Below, piece by piece: positions 1 through 10,100 of a DNA stretch of 11,203 nucleotides (position 1 is the stretch's first letter; each line of letters starts with the position of its first letter). The position numbers were made by a program, and so were the translations under genes. The notes beneath the pieces are model-generated. The model searched no databases. It was not told where the DNA came from and worked only from the letters and a program-made list of their open reading frames with translations. Origin of the DNA: Chloromonas sp. AAM2 (taxonomy: Eukaryota > Chlorophyta > Chlorophyceae > Chlamydomonadales > Chlamydomonadaceae); the NCBI GenBank assembly GCA_004335635.1, contig QAXH01004082.1, positions 1 to 11,203 on the forward strand, in the 5' to 3' direction.

Positions 1-61
1 ATGGCCACGCTACTGGTCAAGTGCTACCCTGCGGTGAGAGTGTGTGTCTGTGCCTGTGTGC

Positions 62-139
<78 letters not shown>

Positions 140-1371
140 TTGTATCCACAGGTGCAACAGAAGATGTTGTGAGCACTTGAGTCATGTATTCTGCCCAGCG
201 CCTCAGGATTCGTGAAGTGCACTGAAGGCGCCCAGGCATCAACATCCTGTGGCCCAGGATCAGCGGAAAGAATGTCCTCTGGTAGTCTCTGCACACTGGT
301 AATCAATCTTTTTGGATTCATCCTCCTCACAGGTGCCTGATGCGCTGGGCATTGCCTCCGCCCTGGCGGCAGAGCTCGGGGAGCCCGACTCTCCCGCGGC
401 TAGGGCACTGGCACTGCAGCTGGGGGGATATCTGGGTAAGGGGGATGGGAGAAGTAGCCGGGAAGGAGGAAATAACTGGGTAAGGGGAGTCAGGGAGGTT
501 ACATGTGGGGGGGAAAGCGGGCAAGGGAGCAAGGGGCAAAGCAATAAGGCCACAAAGGGCGGGGGGAGTTGGAGAAGTAAAGGAGGGTCGGAGAAGTAAA
601 AGGGGGTCGGACAAGTAAAGGAGAGTCAGAGAAGTAAAGGAGAGTCGGAGAAGTAAAGGGGGGTCGGAGAAGGTACCTGCACGAAGGCCAAAGGGTGTGT
701 CAGGAAAGTATCTGGTCGAGAGAACAGGGACCAAGATCAACTGTCAGGCACAGAGCAGCTCAGCACATATTTAGGTGGGGGAGGCTGAGGGGGAGGCTGA
801 GGGGGAGTTTACAGCCTCTGCCATCCGCATCATTAGAAGTTCAAGCCACTCATTTCGCTAGCCTGATGGGTTTGCGACACTTTCCCGGCAATCCACATGT
901 TCATCATCACTGGTTGGTATCCACACCGTTGTTTTTTGTTTGTTTGTTTGTTTGTTTACGTTTTTCCCTGCAGAGAACAACGGCGGCGGCACTCTGGGCA
1001 CCAACTACATGACCCTGCACCCCACCCTACACCCAGCCATGCAGCCTCCGCAGCAACCCTTAGGGCCAAACAACCCACAGGCCCAGCAGGCCCTCATGCC
1101 TCGTCCCAACCCGTTAGCTGGCACAGCTGTAGGCGCATTGGCAGGGCCAATCAGGGCGGGTGGCGGGGCTGTTGGGCCAGCAGGCGCGGGCGGGAGCCTG
1201 CTGGGCGCGGGGCAGGCGGGTGCGGGAATGGCGGATCAGTTCGGCCACTGGATGGCACGGCCTGCGGGAGCGGGAGAGCTCATGACACTAGCAGCGTCTG
1301 GCACCGCGCCTATTGTGTCGCTGCTCCAGGGCCAGCCTAGTGTGCAGGCTTCACCGGGGGGCGCAAGATAG
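1..1371 (+). CDS. 3-prime part of an unrecognised multi-exon gene (last three exons)
   Basis: Exons read as 1-33 (partial, donor GTGAGA at 34), 333-435 (acceptor CCTCACAG, donor GTAAGG at 436) and 974-1371 (acceptor TTTCCCTGCAG, stop TAG at 1369-1371). Phases agree: 0 at the first junction, then 1 at the second, where G435 plus AG974-975 makes a Glu codon. The first exon piece reads MATLLVKCYPA. The second encodes a short, probably helical, Ala/Leu-rich stretch (VPDALGIASALAAELG ... LQLGGYL). The last exon encodes about 132 residues rich in Gly, Pro, Gln and Ala (for example MQPPQQPLGPNNPQAQQ, then AGAGGSLLGAGQAGAGM), which is probably disordered. I see no catalytic motif, membrane segment or known domain, and I do not recognise the family. 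A low-complexity tail of this kind is common in regulatory or scaffold proteins, but that is not evidence of function. The 5-prime part of the gene lies before the window. Confidence 0.62.
34..332 (+). repeat. Intron holding (TG)n and (TCTG)n microsatellites
   Basis: Directly behind the donor at 34 the intron becomes a near-pure TG tract (65-100) that switches to a TCTG tetranucleotide array (101-136). The rest of the intron, to the acceptor at 331-332, is unremarkable. These repeats create artificial Thr/His- and Cys/Val-rich open frames on both strands, which are not genes. Confidence 0.85.
436..973 (+). repeat. Intron with a 19-bp minisatellite, a 12-bp repeat and a (TTTG)n tract
   Basis: The intron between exons 333-435 and 974-1371 holds three arrays. 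At about 564-675 there are roughly six copies of a 19-bp unit, GGAGRGTCGGAGAAGTAAA, with one or a few changes per copy. At about 777-808 there are two and a half copies of GAGGCTGAGGGG. At 929-957 there is a TTTG tract just before the pyrimidine-rich acceptor. The first bases after the donor are also rich in G runs. Confidence 0.8.
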
Positions 1372-3900
1372 CAGTTTGCATGGCGCACGCATAACAGGAT
1401 GGCAGTGACTGTCAGCTCCATTGTCAGCAGACACAGTGACGTTGCAACAGTGGCGTATTGGTATTGGCAGAGACCGGCGTTGCAGGAAGCCGTCCATTGA
1501 CACGGCATTAGGCGGAAGGCACCTCACGGCACGATAAGCAGTGTGCACACAGCACATACAACATGCACACAGAGTTCACATTTACAAAGGAGAAACGGAT
1601 GGCCTTACAAGTGCAGACTTTGAATGATAGCCAGGGTTCGTCAGTTTCAAGAAATCCCCGGCCAAAAATGCAAGTCGGTTTCTTTTCTGTTGCGCTGCTG
1701 TGTGTGGGTGCCCATTTGCGCTTCCATAGCTGGATTTCAGCACAAGAGACGTCGCATAGTTGGGTGCAATGACATGATACAGACGGTCTTGTACCGTGTG
1801 GCAGACGGCAGGGCATTAGCGTTCCTGCAGGCGTTTGGGCGCTTCTGTCCGCCTCACATAGCCCGTTTGGGCTGGCAGAATCGCATATTCTCCCGATCTT
1901 ACTCTCGTGCCACCATCACACATCACACATCAACATAATCACGATCTCACTCTTTGGGCCCGAGGTTGATCGACTGAAATTGGGTTGATTCCATCAACTT
2001 TCATAACCGTTGACGATGAGCATTCACCAACACACACTATGCATGTCACCCTCTTGATCTTCAAATCCACAAGCACGGATTGACTTTTCCCCACGACAGC
2101 GGTTTTGCATGGTGTGCGACCGTCATGTGCCCCAGGTGCTCAGGCACATGCCGTCAGCTTCACGTTTGGTGAAGCACAGCATGGACGCAAGGTGCACTCC
2201 ATGTGGTGATGGACCAGCGGTTCAATCAACAATAGCAGACAGACAGGGGTTGTGCTCACTTCAAGGAGCTTGGTTTGATGTGCTGTCATGTCAACTGATA
2301 CGCAAGGGCCACTTGAGCTGGAGGGGTGGAGGCAAATGGTGCCCGGAAGGCAGGAATGAGCGTAGCACTATGGAAAATGTCTTGGTGCGGTCTTGGTGAT
2401 ACACTTTGGCGATGGACAATAAGGATTAGCAACAGTCGATTTGCTACCAACGAAAGGCCTGGTCATCAACCTTCTGCTGCACGATTGGCAACCTCTGGCC
2501 AGCAACATCTATGGTGCCCAATGCTGTGGATAGAAGGCACTGCCGGCAGCTTCTTGCAGCTGTGCATGCAGCCCGTGGTGTAGGTGAGGATTGGTCGTGC
2601 CTTGCTTGACGGATGAATGTTGATGGATGATGTTAGTTGACTGACAGAATTGTGTCTCTTGGCATTGGGATGCAATCGTACAAGGTACACATACCTTGTG
2701 TCTCCGAGGACTGCATTCAACCATTTGTGTGGGTCCGGAGTAGTGTGCAGCCTGCCAGTCGCTTGCTTGCTTGGGTCTCTCTAGCAGACACTTGGTTGGG
2801 GGATGGGAAGGACTGGAGCGGCAAGCCATGGCATCGTCCGGTTTGCTGGTCCAGTTGCCATGAGAAGTCCGGAGCATGTCCAGCTTGCATTGCAGCACTT
2901 TGGGTTGCTGTGCAAACGGGGCACCGGACCTGTGTCGAAGTGATGGAGGGTCCAAGACTCTTGTCAACTGCAGTCCTCGTAGTTCTATTTAGTTGAGTTG
3001 ATGACTTTCGCATGGTTTGACTCTAGTTTAGCATGGCGAATTGTGAGGCAATGAATTTGGGTCGTTGCAGGTCAATCGGCCTGTGGGTATCGATACCAGA
3101 GGTGAAACGAGGGGGTTTTCATACGTTTTGTAGCTGAGGTTGTTGCAGTACATGTTGCTAAGAAAGAAAACAACCCAGCGCAACTTACTGTGTCGGCTCT
3201 TGCTCTGATCAGAGATTTGCAGACACTTGGCACTGGGCCCACATTACTACCCAGCAACTATTTGAACTCTCTTCGTTCATTGTACGCTTCGCCTCATACG
3301 GCACACACTGCCTTTTTCACCTCATGGGCAGTGCACCTGCAAACTTGGCCCCTGTGTACCGGAACATCAGGAAAGCACTTCTGAGCCATACTTTGGGCGA
3401 TGGAAGAAGTTTCTGTTGCTTCCCGCACGTTGCAAAGTGAATGGAATACACTCTTCAACCAGGGAATAATGCGCCCTTCTAAGGTTCGACCGGGGACAAC
3501 TGCTGGGCATTGGTTTTTGGCCTAAGGGCAAGGTTTGTGTCACTTGCCCAGGTGCTATTTAATTCAAAAGGACATATAAAACAATTATGATTTTACAACG
3601 ACCTTTCTCGTTCACAAGGAGCGAGTGCACACCATGAGGTAGTGACTTGTAAGGGTTGCGCATGCAGTGTTCCACCGACCAAAATATGGCCACCTTGTAC
3701 ACCCGCTCCAGGTCTGTTGCCTTTGAATGCACGCCAAGCATGCTCAAACTACCAAAATGTCGCATTGCACCACAGAAGCGCAGCCGTGAGGTGAGAGGCT
3801 GCTCATGACATGGCAGCATGCACTGCCATCTCCAGCATCACCTCTGTGCCGCGCCGTTGCGGCTGTGCACCGTCAGTCAGTTGTTTCTGTGGCAAGCGAA
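1372..3900. other. About 2.5 kb with no supportable gene
   Basis: After the TAG at 1371 this stretch gives the 3-prime UTR of the upstream gene plus spacer. The open frames here (up to about 150 codons) lack recognisable domains, and I could not join them by plausible splice sites into a consistent protein. The green-algal polyadenylation word TGTAA does not appear on the plus strand until 3648-3652, far for a 3-prime UTR, so the transcript end is not located. No tRNA, rRNA or long tandem array was seen. Confidence 0.5.
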
Positions 3901-3929
3901 ACAAGCACATAATCCCGCACAGTGCTCAC

Positions 3930-4068
3930 CTCTCAGGGACGCATGCAAGGGTTTGGTCCAGGCAAGGAAAACCTGCAACTGATGCAGCAGCAGGGAGCAC
4001 CGCTAGGCTCACCATCGTCCTACCACGTGACGTGTGGAGGGTCCTGCAAACAATATGAAGCACAGCAG
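3930..4068. other. Region that could be an exon on either strand
   Basis: On the plus strand, 3937-4068 is a 44-codon open block (phase 0 to 0) between CACCTCTCAG and a GTCAGT donor. It reads GRMQGFGPGKENLQLMQQQG and onward, Gln/Gly-rich like the terminal exon of the gene at 1-1371. On the minus strand, 4043-3930 is open in only one frame between TATTGTTTGCAG and a GTGAGC donor. Its phase fits the AG left by the candidate donor at 4220. At most one reading is likely to be real, and the sequence does not decide. Both could be chance. Confidence 0.25.
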
Positions 4069-4219
4069 GTCAGTGCTCAACAACAACTCTCACTTGTCAC
4101 CAAGCATCGTGCCATCAACGCATGACATGCAGGAGCGTTTGATTTCCTGGCCTGAAAATGCGACAAGATTGACAGACATCTTATCATGTTACAATCATCA
4201 TTTGAGCCTTGACACAAAC

Positions 4220-5008
4220 CTGAATCTGGCTTCCTGCTCGCTGGCAAGCCAGCCAGGCATGTCAAACACGTAAACCTCGCCATCTTGCTTAGTGAACTTG
4301 TAGGTGACCTCATGCTGTTCTTGACCCGTCAATACCAGCTGATCAAAGGTGTTATGTATGGTATGCTGGGTACAGTGACCGGCTCTATTTCAGAATGCTG
4401 GTAACAGTGACATGCCCTATTTTTGAGCGCCTCAGTATCCGATCAGCCTATAGGGTGTGACTGCATGGGGAATCACACTAGATGATGGGTCTGTAGGACT
4501 CCTTGCAATGCATGCCAGTCAGTCTTGTCAAGGTTCTCGAACGTTAACCAGTCACTGAGTGAGTGGATGATGAAATGTAAATTGGTCGGATAAAGGGACC
4601 ATCACTGTACTTCATAGTCGCTGATGAGCAGGTCGATGTTTGGAATCGCCAAATTTTCTGCATTGTACAAATTCACTCAACATTGCACATTTAGCCACAA
4701 GACCCCTGTCACCTGTTGCATCCTTGGCAACTGTCCACGACAACTGAGCTGGCGCCACTCAGACCCCTTGCCTCTCCCATAAAGTCCTTCGGGCTGCCCT
4801 CCAGTATAGTCAGATACCAGGCCCACTTGGTGGCCGATGCTATGCACTGCAGTGCAACGCGCATTTTATATCGTGCAAGCTACCATACGTACACGTAGCC
4901 CAGCCTGATCTTGCCAACAGGGCAAGTGCATGATGACCCTGGTTGATGATGCCAAAGGTCACGGCTGGCGCATCCATTGCCTGACGGAGCACACGCAGCA
5001 TGGCATGT
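4220..5008 (-). pseudogene. Decayed protein-coding sequence, distal part (unrecognised)
   Basis: Reading the minus strand downward from the inverted-repeat element, protein-like blocks follow one another in changing frames. The block from 5007 contains AMDAPAVTFGIINQGHHALA. A block from about 4865 to 4476 stays in one frame for some 130 codons (HSIGHQVGLVSDYTGG, NLAIPNIDLLISDYEVQ, DWLTFENLDKTDWHALQGVL) but has in-frame TGA codons starting at 4679 and 4604 and ends at a third at 4475. The block at 4365-4220 contains VTYKFTKQDGEVYVFDMPGW, flanked by a possible acceptor (TGTACCCAG) and a possible GTTTGT donor. The frame shifts between blocks, so I read this as a degraded gene or transposon ORF. 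I do not recognise the family. The alternative is a live gene with very short introns, but the blocks on either side of the first TGA share one frame without splicing. The coding impression is by eye only. Confidence 0.42.
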
Positions 5009-5302
5009 ACCGTATAGACCATATCTCATCCCGCAATAAATAATTGACTGTTGGCGGGTGCGGGAGGGAATTTAAATAAATGTTTTTGACGCTTCGGGAA
5101 AGAAAACGCCTTGTCTTGTCGCGTTGCGGGAAGTGATACGCCTCGTCACATCACAGAAATGACGACTTTTGCATTGGAACGAGTAGCTGTGTAGCTCTCA
5201 TATAATAATAATTAAATGTTGTGGTACGGGTGCGGGACCTGCGGGACTATTGATATTAAACGTCACTTTGCCCCCCGCGGGATGAGATATGGTCTATACG
5301 GT
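5009..5302. mobile_element. 294-bp element with perfect 26-bp terminal inverted repeats (MITE-like)
   Basis: Positions 5009-5034 (starting ACCGTATAGACCATATCTCA) and 5277-5302 are exact reverse complements over 26 bp. The interior (about 242 bp) is AT-rich in places, with TTTAAATAAATG and ATAATAATAATTAAATG, and has no coding capacity. Near both ends it carries a GGGTGCGGGA motif. At about 5091-5150 it has an imperfect direct repeat (CGCTTCGGGAAAGAAAACGCC / CGTTGCGGGAAGTGATACGCC). This size, the perfect ends and the lack of a transposase fit a non-autonomous DNA transposon. I could not see a clean target-site duplication: the flanks are GGCATGT on the left and CTGCTGT on the right. The superfamily is therefore undetermined. 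Minus-strand protein-like sequence abuts both ends, suggesting insertion into coding-derived DNA. Confidence 0.72.
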
Positions 5303-5940
5303 CTGCTGTCGCATGTCGGTCGCAAATGTGACGGTCGCTAGCGCCTGGCTTGGCTGTCCGTACACGGAGAAGCTGACCCTCGGTTGGCGTCAGGTGCCAA
5401 ACTCATGGTGTCCGACCCTGGACTCGAGCATTGTTTCTGCTGGCCCACGTGCGAGGTCGAGCATCCCGTACTCAAACCAGAAGTTCAGCAAAACAACAAA
5501 ACGCTGTGCTTCAGCCCGCTCGGGCCATGAGGCGAGCTGCAACCAGCCCGAGCTAGAGGAAGCTTGGGAGCAACGAGAAGGCCGCTCACACTAACAGCAC
5601 GTGACCGACTTCGGTGAAGCCTCGTAGCTGCTAGGACGCCTCGTGGATTCTTCGCGAACTTCCGCATAGTGAGTGGGTCCAGCATCGGTGTCACAGGCCT
5701 GCGACGTAAGGGCAGGCTGCCCAAGTGCAGTGGCAGTTGCAGCATGCACGCATGCATCTCTCGCCACGCTACGCCTGTTGAAAGCAATGTCCTCGCTGAT
5801 TTTGACGTCTGACACCCCAAGCCTCCTGCCCGAAAGTTGGCTGAACTGATATGACCTTGCATGGGCAATTGGGTTCCAGAGCTTTCAAGGATTGGCAATG
5901 CCAGAGCCTCAGCTACACAGTAGCGTCCAGTTGAACGCAA
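5303..5940 (-). pseudogene. Decayed protein-coding sequence, proximal part (unrecognised)
   Basis: One minus-strand frame runs from 5884 to 5303, about 194 codons, broken only by TAG at 5593-5591 and TGA at 5392-5390. It stays protein-like across both stops. Blocks include HARSYQFSQLSGRRLGVSDV and KISEDIAFNRRSVARDA before the TAG, GWLQLASWPERAEAQRFVVL and FWFEYGMLDLARGPAETMLE between the stops, and RVSFSVYGQPSQALATVTFA up to the inverted-repeat element. A shorter block in another frame (GRYCVAEALALPILES) precedes it at about 5937-5885, consistent with a frameshift near 5885. I recognise no family. It may be the same broken gene as the blocks beyond the element at 5009-5302. A silenced transposon ORF or a host pseudogene are both possible, and a live gene with introns hiding the stops is not excluded. 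Confidence 0.42.
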
Positions 5941-5990
5941 ACATGCAGATGCTGTGTTCCCCTGTCAATGACCTGCGTTGACAAAGCCTT

Positions 5991-6195
5991 GTGCATGGCA
6001 ATCAAAAGAGGCTGGGAACTCGCATGGCATTCAAAAGAGGCTGGAACTCGCATGGCATTCAGATTGAACTGCGGAGTTGTGCGGCATTTAAAAGAGGTTG
6101 TGGAGTTGCGTGGCATTAAAAGAGAGGCTGCGGCATTCACAAGGCGCTGCGAAGTTGCATGACTTTCAGGCTGCATTGGAAAGCAGGCTGCGCAC
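5991..6195. repeat. Degenerate minisatellite, unit about 28-32 bp
   Basis: About six to seven diverged copies of a unit close to GCATGGCATTCAAAAGAGGC followed by TGGAACTC. The first two copies are nearly identical and later ones drift (GGCATTTAAAAGAGGTTG, GGCATTAAAAGAGAGGCTGC, GGCATTCACAAGGCGCTGC). It starts about 50 bp beyond the upstream end of the decayed coding sequence. Open frames across it are by-products of the repeat. Confidence 0.75.
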
Positions 6196-6990
6196 TTGTC
6201 AGCCTTTTTTTGTCAGCCATTTATTGTTTTTCCTCGGGTCGTCCGCTGTGGTGATGGCTGTGGTTACGTTCACTTGCGGCTACCCAGTTGTGGTTATGGG
6301 CTGACCTGGCCTCCGGTCGGACTAGTCTGCAAGTTTGTCTTGTGTACGACAAAGGTGGGCGCCGCGGAAACTCTGCGTTTGAGTCCACAATTGAAACATG
6401 CTCTAGAAACCCGAAGTGATAGCGGCCGTCGGAGAACTGTCATGCCAAATCGTGAGTTGAGACTGTCAGAGCTCGGGATGATGAACTCGGGATTACACAA
6501 GGTTGCTCGGGCTATACGTATGCTCGGGCCGACCAACCGCCACTGTAACGGCTCTGGAAAACTGGCCTCAAAAGTCGCCAACTCGGGATCCTGGTCGTGT
6601 GGAAGACCCGGTGGCACGGTTACGCTTACGCAAACTGGTGTTTCCGCACACTGTGCCATGAAGTCGGATGCCGGATAGTGTGATTTGACGGCAATGGCGT
6701 GACAAGTAGCGAGCGACGAGTGCAGCAGCCCATGCTGCAGAAGGAAGAGCTCTGATTAAGCCGCAACTGCATGCCCAGGCAGAAGCCTGAACTGATGCAG
6801 TTTCAACCATTATGCAGTTTAATGCAACCATGTCAACTAACATGATTCGAGTCGCCGGGCTGACGTAATGCTGATGTAGTCAATTGATCACTGTGACTGC
6901 AGTGTCCCGTGCCACTCCACGCGAAAGACAAAAAGCAGGCGAAGGGAAGGTTGCAAAAAAACACGACGTGTGCGTGAACCTGCTACTGCA
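6196..6990. other. Unassigned stretch, open on both strands
   Basis: Between about 6196 and 6678 both strands carry overlapping open frames (about 160 codons plus, about 121 codons minus at 6659-6294). Neither has a domain I know. The motif GCTCGGG or ACTCGGG recurs between about 6471 and 6590. The minus-strand reading (for example PEFIIPSSDSLNSRFGMTVL) looks somewhat more protein-like and has the same orientation as the decayed sequence at 5940-4220, so it could be another fragment of it. On the minus strand TGTAA occurs at 6497-6493 and could be the SepSecS polyadenylation signal, about 655 nt past its stop. That assignment is weak. Confidence 0.25.
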
Positions 6991-7045
6991 TGCGTAGTTT
7001 GCGGTCTGCAGTGAGACTCTTATTCAATCACTCTCAGACGTTGCA

Positions 7046-7046
<1 letters not shown>

Positions 7047-7073
<27 letters not shown>
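7047..7073. repeat. (CTG)n / (CAG)n tract in the SepSecS 3-prime UTR
   Basis: An almost pure CTG run, interrupted only at its edges, lies about 80-105 bp past the SepSecS stop codon. In the SepSecS mRNA sense it is a CAG tract in the 3-prime UTR. On the plus strand it produces a meaningless poly-Leu frame. Confidence 0.8.
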
Positions 7074-7076
<3 letters not shown>

Positions 7077-7151
7077 TCGTGCTGGCATTTCCCTCTGCTG
7101 TCGTGCAGGTGCCTGGTCGACTGCCCCTCCTGCCCCGCCGCCCCCCCACTC

Positions 7152-10100
7152 TCAAGTTCTGCACAGCCCCGTATCATGCGAACACTGGTCCCGTGTTCTG
7201 TCACTCTTAGCCAGGGCCTCCTTCAAGCACCTGCTCAGCCGCACACAGAACTCATCCGCCTCCTCACAACCGCCCCCAACTGCCGCAGCCGCAGTCAGGT
7301 ACACATGTGGGTAGGCGTCAGTGTGTGAGCCATACCCTGTGAAGGGAAGGCCGGCCACTGTCTGCTGCTTGCCTCGACTGACCACGCGCGTCCCGGATAC
7401 GTTTCTGCAGGCCATAAGGCATGGCAATGACCTGAGCGTACGTTGTTGTTGATAATGGAACAACGTGGTGCACTGGCATTGTCAACACGCCCGGGGGGAG
7501 AGTTGGCGGTGTAGGGTGGGTGCGCCATGCCTTGTGCAGTGTGCAACGCTTTCCATACATTGAAAGTAACACTACATGTTCGCTCCACGGTCCCGCACCC
7601 AATCCATCATGAAAAAAAGTTTACAACCTCAAACTGGAAGGGATTTCTCCAGAAATCCTACTGAACTCTGCTCACAGCATGCGTCATGTTTTTTCTCCAA
7701 CTGAACAAAGGCAACATTAAGCAGCATTTCATCCCCCTTGTTTCCTACCATTGCCCTCACCTGGCCCACAGCATGGACCCCAGGAACGTGTGATCTGTGA
7801 GCCCCGACATCACACCCTGATCCAGAGTGACAGCTAGTGAGATGGGATTGTTGGGCGTGGACAGCACACGCTGACCATGTGCTGCAGCCGTTTCTGACAG
7901 CACGTGGGCCATGTGCTCGTACAGAGCTTCGCGCTCCCGCAGCAACTGCAAGAAAGAAAGAGAAAGGAGCGGGACGCCGGTCGGCACAAGTCAGGAGGCC
8001 GAGCGGTCAAGCCCTAAGCCCAACCCAAGCAGCAGCTGCACAACTCAGTGTGGCAAGGCGCTTGGGTGGTGTGTGGAGGTCACAGCGCTGTTTATATTCA
8101 GTCCCAGTACCATCCCCGCTGCGTCCCCACTATTATCCGCCCCCACTCTTACCCAACCTCCACTGCTCCACCCCACCTTGCTCCGCCCCCTGCCCACCCA
8201 TCACGCCCCACCCTCCCACCACACTACCACGTCCACCCCACCTTGCTCCAGCCCTTCACCAGCACAGCCCCTCTCTCAGCAGCATAGCCCCTCTCTCAGC
8301 AGCATAGCCCACCTCTCAGCAGCTGAGCCTGCCCCCCTCAATAGCAGCGCCCAAACCCAAGTGCAACCTGTGCAAACCTAGCTCCCTGCTACCTCGTCCC
8401 AGCCTGCCACCCCACCTTGGTCCACCCCTTGGCTCCCCAGTGCAGCAGTGTCATGACCAGGTCCAGGTGTGCAGTCATGGAGGCGCGCCCCGGGTACGCC
8501 TGGTTCACTGCAGACACTACCCCCTGGGGGGTGAGGCCACCGTCCATGATCTGCGGAGACAGCAAATGCATGTGACTGTAGCCATTGACTTGCCCGCACA
8601 TGCACACAGGCGCATGCACAACACGCCCTGAGGAGTGCGGCCACCGTCCATGATCTAGTGGGTTCCTTTGCAGCTCCTGGCTCGGGAACATGCATGTAAA
8701 GACAAGTAGCGAGTCCGAAGTGATAGAAAACAACATTCACATGCACGCGGTAGAAACAAAAAACATAATCGCCGCTGCACTTAATTCAATGTTTGCCTTG
8801 ATTGTCTGACTATACATGCAAGCCAAAGCTACTTCTAACCAACCCTAGCCTCATTGTCAGCCCATGCTAGCGAGCCTGATCCTAGCCTCTCGATCCTAGC
8901 CCAAGTTTCTAGCCTAATCCTAGCCCAAACCCTAACCTCAATCCCAGCCCCAATCCTAGCCTAACCCTGGGTTCTCTTACCAGGGCTCCTCCCACCGGCA
9001 CCATGAAGTTCTTATCCGTGCTCTGAACCACAACATCCACACGCCCTGCACACACACACACATACACGCACACTCACACACATACACACATGTACTACAT
9101 GTACACACACTCGCACACACTCACACAAACACACACACACACACACACCCCAAACACTTGCTCATCACTCATTTGCTCGCTCACTCACGCACTCTATCTC
9201 ACTCACGCAATCTCACTCACTCATTGACAAGCAGGATCGGACTGTCTGGCAGGCAAGGGGACAGGCGGAATCCAGTATTTGAGCATGAGCACCAACTCAG
9301 CGCGACACGCCGATGCCTGCCCTTTCATACAATGTGAAATGCCAACGCTAACATGGCATGCCCATGCGCCATGCTGCCAACACGACCCAGTGGAAATTAC
9401 AATGCTCTTTGGGGGGGTAGAGTGAGCGATTGGATTTTCAACATGAAATGCCCATGTGTGCACGCAGTGGGACCGGCTGCTAGCATGGAGCTACCATGCG
9501 CAGGCGTGGATAAGTAGATAGGGCCATGACATGCACATGTGCTGCCTCACCCTTTCATGTGGGAGCCACCATCAGGTGCTCATGAGGGGGTTGCATAGTG
9601 TCAGTTGGCAGTTACTTTCCTGTTACTGTCATGTTATCAGGTACTCGCCCAGGTCGCAAGCGCCCAACACGTCTCCCTTCCAACCACCCTCTTGGCTGTT
9701 GCCCAAGACACGTTGTTTTGTGCCATTTGATAACCAATTTCAATCGCGATTTCACGTAGTTGCACTGGCCTGATCCAGCCCACTTTGAACCGTACCTTAC
9801 TGCCATACCTGCTTGCTGCATGCAGGTCAACAACCTGACGGAGCCGTTTTAAATAGTCACGATGCCTTTGCATAATGATTGACATAAACATGTTTGGCAT
9901 ACCCGGCCTACCCAGCTATCAACGCCCGACCTGTCAGCTCCCAAGCTATCAAGTGTGTCAATGGCATCGCTCAATCCATCATCTCCATGTGGCCCGCATT
10001 CAGCCTTACCTCGTCTCCATGCAGCTGTGATGCTCTTGCATATGGCCGCTGACTGCACGCCATAGGCGTTATTGATCATGTGGGGCAGGCCATGCGACGC

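Noticed and set aside
152..168. Possible micro-exon after TTTGTATCCACAG, ending before GTGAGC.
   Set aside because: Its 17 nt would break the frame needed by the well-supported exons at 333-435 and 974-1371.
24..330. Minus-strand frames with runs of Thr-His and Thr-Asp-Arg-Gln.
   Set aside because: They are direct translations of the TG/TCTG microsatellite.
2410..2600. Plus-strand protein-like blocks such as LLPTKGLVINLLLHDWQPLA and VDRRHCRQLLAAVHAARGVG.
   Set aside because: They are short, in different frames and without recognisable homology. They could be another decayed fragment but are not supportable by eye.
4475..5392. In-frame TGA codons read as selenocysteine, tempting because SepSecS is nearby.
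   Set aside because: The same sequence also has a TAG, several frame changes and an inserted element, and no SECIS-like hairpin was evident. Decay explains it better.
7837..8381. Plus-strand open frames of about 156 codons, Pro/Ser/Thr-rich.
   Set aside because: They lie antisense to a SepSecS exon and across a C-rich, 20-bp-repeat intron. Composition explains the openness.
8836..8970. A true telomere or chromosome end.
   Set aside because: The repeat is degenerate and intronic, with unique SepSecS exons on both sides.
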